DNA of 64,000 nt from Albidovulum sp. (lineage in GTDB: Bacteria; Pseudomonadota; Alphaproteobacteria; Rhodobacterales; Rhodobacteraceae), in assembly GCA_030837785.1 (NCBI GenBank), contig JAUQYA010000113.1, forward strand, positions 1 to 64,000. Reading direction: 5' to 3'. Positions 32,695 to 42,190 of this stretch are shown here, piece after piece (position 1 is the first letter of the stretch; each line of letters begins with the position of its first letter). The notes under the pieces were generated by a model. That model was given only the letters and a program-made list of their open reading frames with translations, did no database searches and was not told where the DNA came from. Made by a program: the position numbers and the translations under genes.

Positions 32695-33273
32695 AACGCC
32701 CGCTCCGCTCGCCGCTCGGCCGATTAACGATTCGTAGCGTCACATGGTTAAGCAAGCCTTTCCGCCCCGGACCGACGTCAGCCCTGCCATCCGGAGCGGA
32801 GGAAGCGAGGGGTTGCCTTGGCTTCCGGCAGATCATAAAAGCGGCACTGGACCACTGCAATGCCCGGTAACGACCGGCCGCCTCACCTGAAATTGTTCAA
32901 GGTCGTTGAGGTCCTGGCGTATCCGGGACAAGAGTGGTTCCGACAGGATTCTTCAGAGCTTCCGGTGACGCGGACGCCCTGACGTTCGAAAACGGCCGAG
33001 ACAGCCTGTCTCGTGCCGGCTCATTGCGAGCAAATCAGCGGGTCCGGTTTCCGGACCTTGGTTCAAATGGTTCCGCAGGAACTGCGATGGCGTTAGCTGC
33101 AGCGAAGGAACGAGACGGGAAAACCCGCGCCATGACGGCGCCGGCCGGCTCCTCCGTTGCGTCACGCCCGCTATCGGCGGACTTCAATTTATCCGGCAAG
33201 GCCGAACGGGCGGATTCAGGAAGGGGCATTCATGCTCCCGAATCCCGACGCGCGGCTGCCGGGGAGACAGATA
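32695..33273. other. Long 5' region of rne / divergent promoter region
   Basis: This 580-base gap separates the divergent amidase and rne genes and holds no gene I can support. Short frames on both strands lack similarity and ribosome binding sites. Long untranslated leaders upstream of rne are known in gammaproteobacteria, where RNase E controls its own mRNA by cutting the leader, so a similar arrangement is possible. A TTAACGA stretch near 32725 and AT-rich sites close to 32740 could belong to promoters. Confidence 0.4.
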
Positions 33274-36141
33274 ATGCCCAACAAAATGCTTATAGACGCC
33301 TCCCACCCGGAGGAAACACGCGTCGTCGTCGTCCGCGGTAACCGCATCGAAGAATTCGACTTCGAATCCCAGGACAAGAAACAGCTCAAGGGAAACATCT
33401 ACCTCGCCCGCGTGACGCGGGTCGAACCGTCGCTCCAGGCGGCTTTCGTCGAATATGGCGGCAACCGCCACGGCTTCCTCGCCTTCAGTGAAATCCATCC
33501 CGACTATTACCAGATCCCGGTGGCCGACCGTCAGGCGTTGCTCAGGGCGGATGCCGAGGCGGCCAATTCCGAGGATGACGAGGACGAGGACGACGAGCGC
33601 CGCGACCGCGGTCGCGGACGTCGCCGCCGGCGCGGGCGCAATCGCGACCAGGAGAGGCGGGGCAGCGACCTGCAGCAGGCGGCGGCGGGCGAAACGGCGT
33701 CCCGCGCCGACGACGAGATCTCCGACGCGGGGGATGCGGAAGAACTGATACCCGCGGATCCCTTGGCCGAAACGGTAGAGGCCGGTGCCGCCTTCATCGA
33801 AGGCGCAGACGTCGGCGATGAAGGCGGCGTCGAGAACGCCTTCGCCGGCGGCGAGGAAGCGGGCGTCGAGAACGTCGCGACCACGCAGACGGACGAAGAC
33901 GACAGCCGCGGGCCATCGTCCATCGCCGCCGAAATCGACGCGGATACGATCTCCGAGCCGGCTCCGGCCGGCGAAGATCGCGGCACCGTCGAGGAGATCA
34001 GCGGTTCGGGCGACGAGGACAGTGGCGTCGAATCCGTCGGGGCGGAAGACGCGCTCGAGGAAGCGCGCGAGCGGCGCCGTCCCATGCGGCGCAACTACAA
34101 GATCCAGGAAGTCATCAAGCGTCGGCAAATCCTGCTGGTCCAGGTCGTCAAGGAGGAGCGCGGCAACAAGGGCGCCGCGCTGACCACCTACCTGTCGCTC
34201 GCCGGCCGCTATTCCGTGCTTATGCCCAACACCGCCCGCGGCGGCGGCATTTCGCGCAAGATCACCAACGCCCAGGACCGCAAGCGCCTGAAGGAGGTCG
34301 TCCAGGACCTCGACGTTCCGGAGGGCATGGGCGTCATCCTGCGCACGGCCGGCGAAAGCCGCACCAAGGCCGAGATCAAGCGCGACTATGAATACCTGAT
34401 GCGGATGTGGGAGACGGTGCGCACGCTGACCCTGCAGTCGACAGCCCCTGCCCTCGTCTACGAGGAAGGTTCGCTGATCAAGCGTTCCGTGCGCGACCTC
34501 TATAACAAGGACATCGACGAAATCCTGGTCGCCGGCGAGGACGGCTATCGCGAGGCCAAGGACTTCATGCGCATGCTGATGCCCAGCCATGCCAAGGTCG
34601 TGCAGCCCTATCGCGACACGGTTCCGATCTTCGCCCGCAACGGCATCGAGGCGCAGCTCGACCGCATGCTGCAGCCGCAGGTGACGCTGAAGTCGGGCGG
34701 CTACATCATCATCAACCAGACCGAGGCGCTGGTCTCGATCGACGTCAACTCCGGCCGCTCGACCAAGGAGCACTCGATCGAGGATACCGCGCTGCAGACC
34801 AATCTGGAGGCGGCCGAAGAGGTCGCCCGCCAGTTGCGCCTTCGCGACCTCGCCGGCCTGATCGTCATCGACTTCATCGACATGGAGGAGAACCGCAACA
34901 ACCGGTCAGTCGAGAAGCGGCTTAAGGACCATCTCAAGAACGACCGCGCCCGCATCCAGGTCGGCCGCATCTCGCATTTCGGCCTTCTGGAGATGTCGCG
35001 CCAGCGCATCCGCGCCAGCGTGCTCGAATCGACGATGAAACCCTGTCCGCATTGCGGCGGCACGGGCCATGTACGCTCCGATTCGTCGGTTGCCCTGATG
35101 GTGATCCGCGCCATCGAGGAATTCCTGCTCAAGGACTCGCGCCACCACATCACGGTGCGGACGCCGACGGCCACCGCGCTCTACGTGCTCAACCACAAGC
35201 GCTCGAACCTGGTCGAACTGGAGCGGCGCTTCGGCCTGACCATCTCGCTCGAGGCCGACGAGACGCTTGGCGCGCAGCATTTCGCCATCTTCCGCGGCGC
35301 CGTCGCCGAGAAGCCGGTGGGCATGCCAGAAACACGGCCGATGCCGGTCGGCTATGTCGAGGCCGAGAGCATCGAGGAGGATGTCGTCGAGGAGGAGGAG
35401 GCCGAGGAAGCCGAAGCCGCCGCGGCGCCCGCCGAATCGACCCGCGCCGGCGAAGCCGAAAGCGGACGCGACCAGCGCAAGCGCCGTCGCCGCAGGCGGC
35501 GCGGCGGCCGTGACCGGGATCGTGACCGAGATCAGATCGCGGCGGCGCCCGCGACCGGATCGGCCCAGGAGCCGGACGTGGACGCCGAAGACGAGGGCGA
35601 CGAGGAAGCCGCGGAGCCGGAAGCGGCAACCGCCGCGGCGGCCGCCGCCGAAGGCGAGCGCAAGAAGCGCCGCCGGGGCAAGCGCGGCGGACGCCGCAAC
35701 CGCGACGAGGAAGGTAGCGAGGCCGGCGAAGCCGCGGCTGAAGAGGTTGTGGCCGAATCCGCGACCGAAGCTGCCGCCGAGGCGACGGCGGTCGCCGTCG
35801 TACCGGCGACCGAGCCGATCGAGGAAGCTGCACCCGCCAAGCCGAAGCGGACCCGCCGCAGCACCAAGGCGAAGAAGGAAGAGGCCGCAGCCGCCGAGAC
35901 GCCGGCAGCCGAAGCCGCATCGAGCGAGGCGCCGACCGTGGACGTCGCCGCCGCGGTCGAGGCCCCCGCGGCCGTGGAAGAAGCGGTCGTGCCCGCCCCG
36001 GCGGACGCAGCCCCCGCCCGTCCTTCGCGTCGGCGGCCTGTGGAAGACGTACCGTCGGAGCCCGTCCTGATCTCCTCCGCACCCGACGCCGATCAGAAGC
36101 CGAAGAAGGCCGGCTGGTGGCAGAAGAAGGGTTTCTTCTGA
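33274..36141 (+). CDS. rne: Ribonuclease E
   Basis: A 955-residue endoribonuclease, core of the RNA degradosome. The first half is the catalytic domain: an S1 domain interrupted by a highly charged insertion (about residues 90-268), as in other alphaproteobacterial RNase E proteins, then the DNase I-like active site around SIDVNSGRSTKEHSIEDTAL (about 488) and the zinc link CPHCGG (about 590). The second half (from about 690) is low-complexity Arg/Glu/Ala-rich sequence that binds RNA and partner enzymes; it ends in KAGWWQKKGFF. The start MPNKMLID is the family start; an upstream in-frame ATG at 33232, with AGGAAGGGG before it, is an alternative. A strong terminator follows. Confidence 0.96.
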   Translation: MPNKMLIDASHPEETRVVVVRGNRIEEFDFESQDKKQLKGNIYLARVTRVEPSLQAAFVEYGGNRHGFLAFSEIHPDYYQIPVADRQALLRADAEAANSEDDEDEDDERRDRGRGRRRRRGRNRDQERRGSDLQQAAAGETASRADDEISDAGDAEELIPADPLAETVEAGAAFIEGADVGDEGGVENAFAGGEEAGVENVATTQTDEDDSRGPSSIAAEIDADTISEPAPAGEDRGTVEEISGSGDEDSGVESVGAEDALEEARERRRPMRRNYKIQEVIKRRQILLVQVVKEERGNKGAALTTYLSLAGRYSVLMPNTARGGGISRKITNAQDRKRLKEVVQDLDVPEGMGVILRTAGESRTKAEIKRDYEYLMRMWETVRTLTLQSTAPALVYEEGSLIKRSVRDLYNKDIDEILVAGEDGYREAKDFMRMLMPSHAKVVQPYRDTVPIFARNGIEAQLDRMLQPQVTLKSGGYIIINQTEALVSIDVNSGRSTKEHSIEDTALQTNLEAAEEVARQLRLRDLAGLIVIDFIDMEENRNNRSVEKRLKDHLKNDRARIQVGRISHFGLLEMSRQRIRASVLESTMKPCPHCGGTGHVRSDSSVALMVIRAIEEFLLKDSRHHITVRTPTATALYVLNHKRSNLVELERRFGLTISLEADETLGAQHFAIFRGAVAEKPVGMPETRPMPVGYVEAESIEEDVVEEEEAEEAEAAAAPAESTRAGEAESGRDQRKRRRRRRRGGRDRDRDRDQIAAAPATGSAQEPDVDAEDEGDEEAAEPEAATAAAAAAEGERKKRRRGKRGGRRNRDEEGSEAGEAAAEEVVAESATEAAAEATAVAVVPATEPIEEAAPAKPKRTRRSTKAKKEEAAAAETPAAEAASSEAPTVDVAAAVEAPAAVEEAVVPAPADAAPARPSRRRPVEDVPSEPVLISSAPDADQKPKKAGWWQKKGFF

Positions 36142-36164
36142 GACCCGCAAGAATTACTTGAAGA

Positions 36165-36190
36165 AACCGGGGCAAGTCCCCGGTTTTTTT
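36165..36190 (+). terminator. Intrinsic terminator of rne
   Basis: Stem AACCGGGG / CCCCGGTT with a five-base loop (CAAGT) is followed by seven Ts in total. It ends 49 bases after the rne stop codon and 10 bases before the convergent aminotransferase gene. Confidence 0.92.
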
Positions 36191-36199
36191 ATTCGCGCG

Positions 36200-37357
36200 T
36201 CAGCTTCGTCCGCCCAGCCAGCGGCCGATCCGCTCGACGGCGGTGGCGATTTCGCGAGGATGTCCGGCATAGGACAGTCGCAGGTGGCGGTGGCCTTCGA
36301 CGGGATCGAAATCCCGCCCCGGCGTGACCGCGACATGCGCCTCGGCCAGGATGCGGCGGGCAAAATCCATGCTGTCGTTGGTCAGCGCCGAGACATCGCA
36401 ATAGGCGTAGAACGCACCGTCCATCGGCGCGGCAAGGCGAAAGCCGAGGCCCGGAAGGCGCTCGAGCAGGAGTTCGCGGTTGGCCGCGTAGCGGGTCTTC
36501 ACCGCCTCCAGTTCCGCCGTCGCGGAAAACGCCTCGACGGCGGCGATCTGCGACAGTTCGGGCGCGGAGATGTAGAGGCTCTGCTGAATCCGCTCAATCT
36601 GCCTGACCAGCGGCTCCGGCGCCACCATCCAGCCGACGCGCCATCCGGTCATGCAGTAGTATTTCGAGAACGAGTTGATGACCGTGCACTCGGCGTCGAA
36701 GGCAAGCGCCGACACGTCGGGCGCCGAATAGGCGAGCCGGTGATAGATCTCGTCGGAAATGGCTGCGATGCCCAGGTCGCGGGCGGTGGCGAGGAGGTCT
36801 TCGAGGTCGGCGCGCGGGATGACGGCGCCGGTCGGATTGGCGGGACTGGCGAAAAGAACGCCCTTCAGCGGTCCGACGCGGTGCGCCTCGGCGATATGGG
36901 CCGCCGTCAGGTGCCCCGCCCCGTGCAGTCCGATCTCGACCACCTCGATACCGAGCGCCGAGAGAATGTTTCGATAGGCAGGATAACCCGGCGCAGCGAT
37001 GGCGACGCGGTCGCCAGGGTCGAACATCGCCAGGAAAGCGAGGTTGAAGGCGGCCGACGAACCGGTCGCGACCACGACCCGCGGCGCAGGCACATCGATG
37101 CCGTAGTGCTCGCCGTAGTGTGCGGCGATCGCTTCGCGCAGCCGCGCCATGCCGAGGGAATCGGTGTAGCCGATGCGACCGTCCTCAAGGGCGCGCATCG
37201 CGGCGGCGCGCACCGCGGCCGGCGCCGGGTCGGACGGCTGGCCGACGGCCATGGAAATGACCGGGTGACCGAGGGATTTCAGGCGGTTCGCTTCGGCCAG
37301 GACGTCCATGGCGTGAAACGGCTCGACAGCCCCGCGCCGAGAAATCGAAACTGCCAT
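36200..37357 (-). CDS. PLP-dependent aminotransferase, class I/II
   Basis: A 385-residue fold-type I aminotransferase. Substrate-loop ISMAVGQPSDPAPAAVRAAA, cofactor-binding ATGSSAAFNLAFLAMF, ASPANPTGAVI (conserved Asn), ISDEIYHRLAY (Asp, Tyr), and the Schiff-base lysine in INSFSKYYCMTGWRVGWMV. It is of the aspartate/aromatic aminotransferase superfamily; the amino acid substrate is not evident. Divergent from the M48 peptidase gene. Confidence 0.9.
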   Translation of the reverse strand: MAVSISRRGAVEPFHAMDVLAEANRLKSLGHPVISMAVGQPSDPAPAAVRAAAMRALEDGRIGYTDSLGMARLREAIAAHYGEHYGIDVPAPRVVVATGSSAAFNLAFLAMFDPGDRVAIAAPGYPAYRNILSALGIEVVEIGLHGAGHLTAAHIAEAHRVGPLKGVLFASPANPTGAVIPRADLEDLLATARDLGIAAISDEIYHRLAYSAPDVSALAFDAECTVINSFSKYYCMTGWRVGWMVAPEPLVRQIERIQQSLYISAPELSQIAAVEAFSATAELEAVKTRYAANRELLLERLPGLGFRLAAPMDGAFYAYCDVSALTNDSMDFARRILAEAHVAVTPGRDFDPVEGHRHLRLSYAGHPREIATAVERIGRWLGGRS

Positions 37358-37496
37358 GCGCCGGATCGCCTTTTGTCGTGAACCACTTGCCCGCCCGGTC
37401 GCACAAATGCCGGAATGCTGTGGAGATCACAAGTTCATGATGTTCGGAGCCCCTTCTTCCCAACGAATGAGCGCTGGTCTACCTGTGGCTCCAGCC

Positions 37497-38900
37497 ATGC
37501 GGAAACCGTCGCCCAATATCCCGGCCCGGAGCCGGCTGGCACGCGCGCTCGTCGCCGCCGCGGTCTTCATCAACGGTGTCGCGTTCACGGCGCCCGCACA
37601 GGCCCAGCAGAACAGTGTGCCCGTCGTCCGCGATGCCGAGATCGAGGCGCTGGTGCGAGACTACGCACGGCCGATCTTCAAGGCGGCAGGGATCGCCAAC
37701 GGCGGCGTCAACATCATCCTCGTCAACGACCAGCGCTTCAACGCCTTCGTCGCCGGCCGGCGCATGTTCATCAACACCGGCGCCCTGCTGCAATCGGAGA
37801 CGCCGAACGAGATCATCGGCGTTATCGCCCACGAAGCCGGCCATATCGCCGGCGGCCACCAGGAGCGCCTGCGCGAGCAGCTTGCGCGCGCCCAGACCAT
37901 GGCGATCGTAGCGGGCCTGCTCGGCGTCGGCGCGACCATTGCCGGTGCCGCCACCAAGAGCGGCGGTCTCGCCCAGGCCGGCAGCGGCATTGCGCTCGGC
38001 GCCACGGAAATGGCACGCCGTGGCCTCCTTGGCTACCAGCGCACGGAGGAGGCAACCGCGGATCGCTCGGCGCTCGAATACCTCGAGGCGACCGGCCAGT
38101 CTGCCAAGGGCATGCTTACCACCTTCGCCCGTTTCGCCAGCGCGCTTTCGCTGTCCGGCACCAAGGTCGACCCCTACCAGGTCAGCCATCCGATGCCCCG
38201 CGATCGCATCGCCAACCTGCAGACGCTCGCCCAGCGGAGTCCCCACTTCGACAAGAAGGATCCCGAGGGATTGCAAATCCGCCACGACATGATGCGCGCC
38301 AAGATCGCGGTCTACACGCAGGGCCAGGCGGCGGCGAGCCGGCTGCTCAGGAAGGACCCGCGCGGGCTGGCGATGATGTACGGCGACGCGATCGCCACCT
38401 ATCTCTACGGCAATCCGAAGAGCGCCCTGCAGAAGGCCGATGCCCTGATCAAGGCGCATCCGAAGAACCCGTATTTCCGCGAACTACGCGGCGACATCCT
38501 GATCAAGGCCAACAAGCCGGCGGAGGCCGCGCAGGCCTACGCCAGCGCCGTGAAGCTCGATCCGGCGAAGTCGGGCATCCTGCAGGTCGCCTACGGGCAG
38601 GCCCTGCTCGCCATAGGAAAGCCGGATGCCGTGCAGAAGGCTGTGACGGAAATCCGCAAGGGATTGGACCGCGACCGCGAGAACATCAGTGCCTACAGGT
38701 ATCTCGCCCAGGCCTACGGCCAACTGGGCGAAGTCGGCGAGGCCGAACTCGCCGCCGCGGAAGGATACTTCTATTCAGGCGTCTATCACGACGCGAAGGT
38801 CTTCGCCGCGCGGGCGCAGCAGAAACTCAAACGCGGCTCGCCCGCCTGGGTTCGCGCGCAGGACATCATCAACTACAAGGCACCCGGCAAGAAGAAGTGA
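37497..38900 (+). CDS. M48 metalloprotease with TPR repeats (BepA/YfgC-like)
   Basis: About 467 residues from the chosen ATG. A signal peptide (ALVAAAVFINGVAFTAPAQA) leads into a zinc protease domain with the HEAGH motif in IIGVIAHEAGHIAGGHQ and the third-ligand Glu region in RTEEATADRSALEYL, followed by TPR-like helices (from about residue 300). This layout is that of BepA/YfgC, a periplasmic protease and chaperone for outer-membrane protein assembly. The start is uncertain: ATGs at 37437, 37440 and 37467 are in frame, and GGAG before 37437 is the best ribosome binding site. The dsbA-like gene follows by 37 bases. Confidence 0.9.
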   Translation: MRKPSPNIPARSRLARALVAAAVFINGVAFTAPAQAQQNSVPVVRDAEIEALVRDYARPIFKAAGIANGGVNIILVNDQRFNAFVAGRRMFINTGALLQSETPNEIIGVIAHEAGHIAGGHQERLREQLARAQTMAIVAGLLGVGATIAGAATKSGGLAQAGSGIALGATEMARRGLLGYQRTEEATADRSALEYLEATGQSAKGMLTTFARFASALSLSGTKVDPYQVSHPMPRDRIANLQTLAQRSPHFDKKDPEGLQIRHDMMRAKIAVYTQGQAAASRLLRKDPRGLAMMYGDAIATYLYGNPKSALQKADALIKAHPKNPYFRELRGDILIKANKPAEAAQAYASAVKLDPAKSGILQVAYGQALLAIGKPDAVQKAVTEIRKGLDRDRENISAYRYLAQAYGQLGEVGEAELAAAEGYFYSGVYHDAKVFAARAQQKLKRGSPAWVRAQDIINYKAPGKKK

Positions 38901-38937
38901 GAACCGCTTCGCGCCGCAACAGCAAAACGGGACAGAC

Positions 38938-39750
38938 ATGACACGGGCAATCCTCCTCGGCACCACGGGAATCGCGACCGCCTTCGCGATGCTTGCCTTC
39001 GGGTATCTCTCGGGCAAGCCGCAGCCCGCGATCGCCGACGACACGCCCCAGATCATGGCCCAGGCGCAGGGCATCGACCGCAAGGAGGTCGAGGAGATCG
39101 TCCGCGACTACTTGCTGAAGAACCCGGAAATCCTTTTAGAGATGCAGTCGATCCTCGAGGAGAAGCAGAAGGAAGAGGAGCGCATCGCGCAACTCGACAC
39201 CATCAAGGGCGCCAGGGATACGATCTTCAACGCCGCCCACGACGGCGTCGTCGGCAATCCCGAGGGCAAGGTCACCATCGTCGAGTTCTACGACTACAAT
39301 TGCGGCTACTGCAAAAGAGCACTGGAAGACATGCAGGCGCTCGTCGCCGCCGATCCGGACCTTCGCTTCGTGCTGAAGGAGTTCCCGATCCTCGGACCGG
39401 ATTCGCAGAAGGCTCACGTCGTCTCGCAGGCGTTCCACAAACTCATGCCCGAGAAGTACGGCGAGTTTCACACGCGCCTGATCGGCGGCCAGGGCCGCGC
39501 CGGCGAGGCGAGCGCGATCAAGATCGCACTCGAACTCGGTGCAGACGAGGCGAAGCTGCGCGAAGCGATGAAGGATCCGGCGATCACCGAGGTGTTCTCC
39601 CAGACCTACGATCTCGCCAACAAGCTGCACATCACGGGCACGCCGTCCTACGTGGTCGGCAACGAGGTGGTCTTCGGTGCGCTCGGCCGGGAAGTCCTCA
39701 GCGAGAAGATCGCCGCCGCCCGCGCATGCATCGCCGACGCGACCTGCTGA
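38938..39750 (+). CDS. DsbA-family periplasmic thiol oxidoreductase
   Basis: A 270-residue protein with a signal anchor (ILLGTTGIATAFAMLAFGYL), a helical N-terminal extension rich in Glu/Lys (ScsC_N-like, about residues 45-95) and a thioredoxin/DsbA domain with the redox motif NCGYCKRA and the cis-proline loop ITGTPSYVVG. It resembles ScsC/Com1-like disulfide isomerases found in Rhizobiales. It would introduce or repair disulfides in envelope proteins. It is probably cotranscribed with the M48 protease gene. Confidence 0.9.
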   Translation: MTRAILLGTTGIATAFAMLAFGYLSGKPQPAIADDTPQIMAQAQGIDRKEVEEIVRDYLLKNPEILLEMQSILEEKQKEEERIAQLDTIKGARDTIFNAAHDGVVGNPEGKVTIVEFYDYNCGYCKRALEDMQALVAADPDLRFVLKEFPILGPDSQKAHVVSQAFHKLMPEKYGEFHTRLIGGQGRAGEASAIKIALELGADEAKLREAMKDPAITEVFSQTYDLANKLHITGTPSYVVGNEVVFGALGREVLSEKIAAARACIADATC

Positions 39751-39881
39751 TTTCCGTGGAGTAAGGCCGACAATCGTCCCGCTACAGTGGAAAACCGGCC
39801 CACGGCGCTCTTTCCGCGGCGAAACTTGACGACTATAGAGGGTTCGCGCGGCCGATTGCCGCGCGCGGAGAGGCTCGCGAT

Positions 39882-40316
39882 TTGAAGACGGTCTTCGTTC
39901 TCAACGGTCCCAACCTGAACATGCTCGGCAAGCGCGAGCCGGGCATCTATGGCGGGACCAACCTGGCCGGGATCGAATCCGACTGCCGCACCCTCGCCGC
40001 GGAACTGGGCATGGGCATCGAGTTCCGTCAGTCGAACCACGAGGGCGCCCTCGTCGACTGGATCCAGGAAGCCGGCGAGAAGGCCGCAGGCCTGGTTCTC
40101 AACGCAGGGGCCTATACCCACACCTCAATCGCCCTCCACGACGCCATTCGCGCCGTGGCGCCGCTGCCGGTGGTCGAGGTCCACTTGTCCAACATCCACG
40201 CCCGCGAGCCGTTCCGGCATAAGTCGATGATTGCGCCTGTCTCGCTGGGGATGATCTGCGGCTTCGGACCGGCAGGTTATACGCTGGCGCTCAGGGCGCT
40301 CGCCGCGCGCATCTGA
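39882..40316 (+). CDS. aroQ: 3-dehydroquinate dehydratase, type II
   Basis: A 144-residue type II enzyme of the shikimate pathway, dehydrating 3-dehydroquinate. Motifs visible: VLNGPNLNMLGKREPGIYGG with the catalytic Tyr, FRQSNHEGALVDWIQEA, NAGAYTHTSIAL and VEVHLSNIHAREPFRHKS with the catalytic His. The start is a TTG at 39882, with GGAGAGG upstream; no ATG is available. It leads the aroQ - accB - accC - aat series. Confidence 0.96.
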   Translation: MKTVFVLNGPNLNMLGKREPGIYGGTNLAGIESDCRTLAAELGMGIEFRQSNHEGALVDWIQEAGEKAAGLVLNAGAYTHTSIALHDAIRAVAPLPVVEVHLSNIHAREPFRHKSMIAPVSLGMICGFGPAGYTLALRALAARI

Positions 40317-40350
40317 CCGGGCGGCACGAAGAAGAGGAAAGCGACACGCA

Positions 40351-40821
40351 ATGTCGATCAAGAAATCCGGTGTTGACCAGCAACTGATCCGCGACCTCGC
40401 GGGCATCCTGAACGACACCAATCTGACCGAGATCGAGGTCGAACTGGGCGATCTCAAGGTGCGCGTGTCGCGGCAGGCACAGGCCGTGCACGCCATCGCG
40501 CAACCCATGTCGGTGGCTGCAGCCCCGGCTGCCGTCGCTGCAACGGCTCCCACGGCCCCGGCGGCCGCAGCGGTTGCCGACACGTCGAAGAACGCCGTGA
40601 CCTCTCCCATGGTCGGCACTGCATACGCGTCGCCGTCGCCCGGCGCCACGCCCTTCATCGAACTGGGACAGCGCGTCCGCGAGGGCCAGACGCTGCTCAT
40701 CATCGAGGCCATGAAGACGATGAACCAGATTCCCTCGCCTCGCGCCGGCATCGTCACCGCGATCCTCTTCGAGGACGCGCAGCCGGTCGAGTACGGCGAG
40801 CCGCTGGTCATCGTCGAATAG
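40351..40821 (+). CDS. accB: Biotin carboxyl carrier protein of acetyl-CoA carboxylase
   Basis: A 156-residue carrier: N-terminal helical part (SGVDQQLIRDLAGILNDTNL), an Ala/Pro-rich flexible linker (about residues 50-80) and a biotinyl domain with the biotin-accepting lysine in IEAMKTMNQIPS. It carries carboxybiotin between AccC and the carboxyltransferase in the first step of fatty acid synthesis. The ribosome binding site is GAGGAAA. accC starts 19 bases after its stop codon. Confidence 0.96.
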   Translation: MSIKKSGVDQQLIRDLAGILNDTNLTEIEVELGDLKVRVSRQAQAVHAIAQPMSVAAAPAAVAATAPTAPAAAAVADTSKNAVTSPMVGTAYASPSPGATPFIELGQRVREGQTLLIIEAMKTMNQIPSPRAGIVTAILFEDAQPVEYGEPLVIVE

Positions 40822-40840
40822 GATCGGAGAGAACAGGCCG

Positions 40841-42184
40841 GTGTTCCACAAGATCCTGATCGCCAACCGCGGCGAGATCGCGCTGAGGGTGCTGCGCGCC
40901 GCCAAGGAGCTCGGCATCCGCACCGTCGTGGTCCATTCGACCGCCGACGTCGATGCCATGCATGTCCGCCTCGCCGACGAAAGCGTCTGCATCGGCCCGC
41001 CGCCGTCGCGCGATTCCTATCTCAACATCCACCAGATCGTCGCCGCCTGCGAGATCACCGGCGCCGACGCCGTTCATCCGGGCTACGGCTTCCTGTCCGA
41101 GAACGCGCGCTTCGCCGACATCCTGGCAGCGCACAAGATCACCTTCATCGGCCCGAGCGGCGACCACATCCGCATCATGGGCGACAAGATCGAGGCCAAG
41201 CGCACGGCCAGGAGGCTCGGCATTCCGGTCGTCCCCGGCTCCGACGGCGCCGTGACGGAGGATCGCGAGGCGGCGCGCATTGCCGCCGAAATCGGCTTCC
41301 CGGTGATCATCAAGGCATCGGCCGGCGGCGGCGGGCGCGGCATGAAGGTGGCTCGTTCAGCCGAAGACCTGCCCATCGCGCTGGCGACGGCACGCTCCGA
41401 AGCGGGCGCGGCCTTCGGCGACGATGCCGTCTACATCGAGAAGTTCCTGGAAAAACCGCGCCACATCGAGGTCCAGATCGTCGGCGACGGCGCCGGCAAG
41501 GCGGTGCATCTGGGCGAACGCGACTGCTCGCTGCAGCGCCGCCATCAGAAGGTCTGGGAGGAGGCGAACTCGCCAGCGCTGAATACCGATGAGCGTGCGC
41601 GCATCGGCGGAATCTGCGCACAGGCGATCGCCGATCTCGGCTATTCCGGCGCCGGCACGATCGAGTTCCTCTACGAGAACGGCGAGTTCTACTTCATCGA
41701 GATGAACACCCGTCTCCAGGTCGAGCACCCGGTGACTGAGGCGATCACCGGCATCGACCTCGTCCACGAGCAGATCCGCGTCGCCTCCGGCGGCGGCCTT
41801 TCGGTCCGGCAGGACGAGATCAAGTTCTCCGGCCATGCCATCGAGTGCCGGATCAATGCCGAGGACCCGCGCACGTTTACGCCGTCGCCGGGCACGATCA
41901 CCCATTTCCACACGCCGGGGGGGCTCGGCATCCGCGTCGATTCCGGCGCCTATTCGGGCTACCGCATCCCGCCCTATTATGACAGCCTGATCGGCAAGCT
42001 GATCGTGCACGGCCGCAACCGCGTCGAATGCATGATGCGCCTGCGCCGCGCACTCGACGAATTCGTCGTCGACGGGGTCAAGACGACGCTGCCGCTGTTC
42101 CGCGACCTCGTCGGCAATCCCGACATCGCCAACGGCGATTACGACATCCATTGGCTGGAAAAATACCTGGCCGAAACGGCGTAG
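40841..42184 (+). CDS. accC: Biotin carboxylase of acetyl-CoA carboxylase
   Basis: A 447-residue ATP-grasp enzyme that carboxylates the biotin on AccB. Motifs in order: KILIANRGEIALRVLRAAKE, ADAVHPGYGFLSENARFA, the glycine-rich ATP loop SAGGGGRGMK, ERDCSLQRRHQKVWEEANSP and FIEMNTRLQVEHPVTEAITG. The start is a GTG at 40841. The length is typical. It is transcribed with accB upstream and aat six bases downstream. Confidence 0.97.
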   Translation: MFHKILIANRGEIALRVLRAAKELGIRTVVVHSTADVDAMHVRLADESVCIGPPPSRDSYLNIHQIVAACEITGADAVHPGYGFLSENARFADILAAHKITFIGPSGDHIRIMGDKIEAKRTARRLGIPVVPGSDGAVTEDREAARIAAEIGFPVIIKASAGGGGRGMKVARSAEDLPIALATARSEAGAAFGDDAVYIEKFLEKPRHIEVQIVGDGAGKAVHLGERDCSLQRRHQKVWEEANSPALNTDERARIGGICAQAIADLGYSGAGTIEFLYENGEFYFIEMNTRLQVEHPVTEAITGIDLVHEQIRVASGGGLSVRQDEIKFSGHAIECRINAEDPRTFTPSPGTITHFHTPGGLGIRVDSGAYSGYRIPPYYDSLIGKLIVHGRNRVECMMRLRRALDEFVVDGVKTTLPLFRDLVGNPDIANGDYDIHWLEKYLAETA

Positions 42185-42190
42185 CCGCGG

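Noticed and set aside
33184..34773. 529-codon minus-strand frame
   Set aside because: Antisense to the first half of rne; the apparent hydrophobic runs come from the acidic codons of the S1 insertion read backwards.
35189..36175. Low-complexity GAG/GCC-rich stretch that looks like a DNA repeat array
   Set aside because: It encodes the Arg/Glu/Ala-rich C-terminal half of RNase E; the repetition is at protein-composition level and irregular. It is not a CRISPR or tandem repeat.
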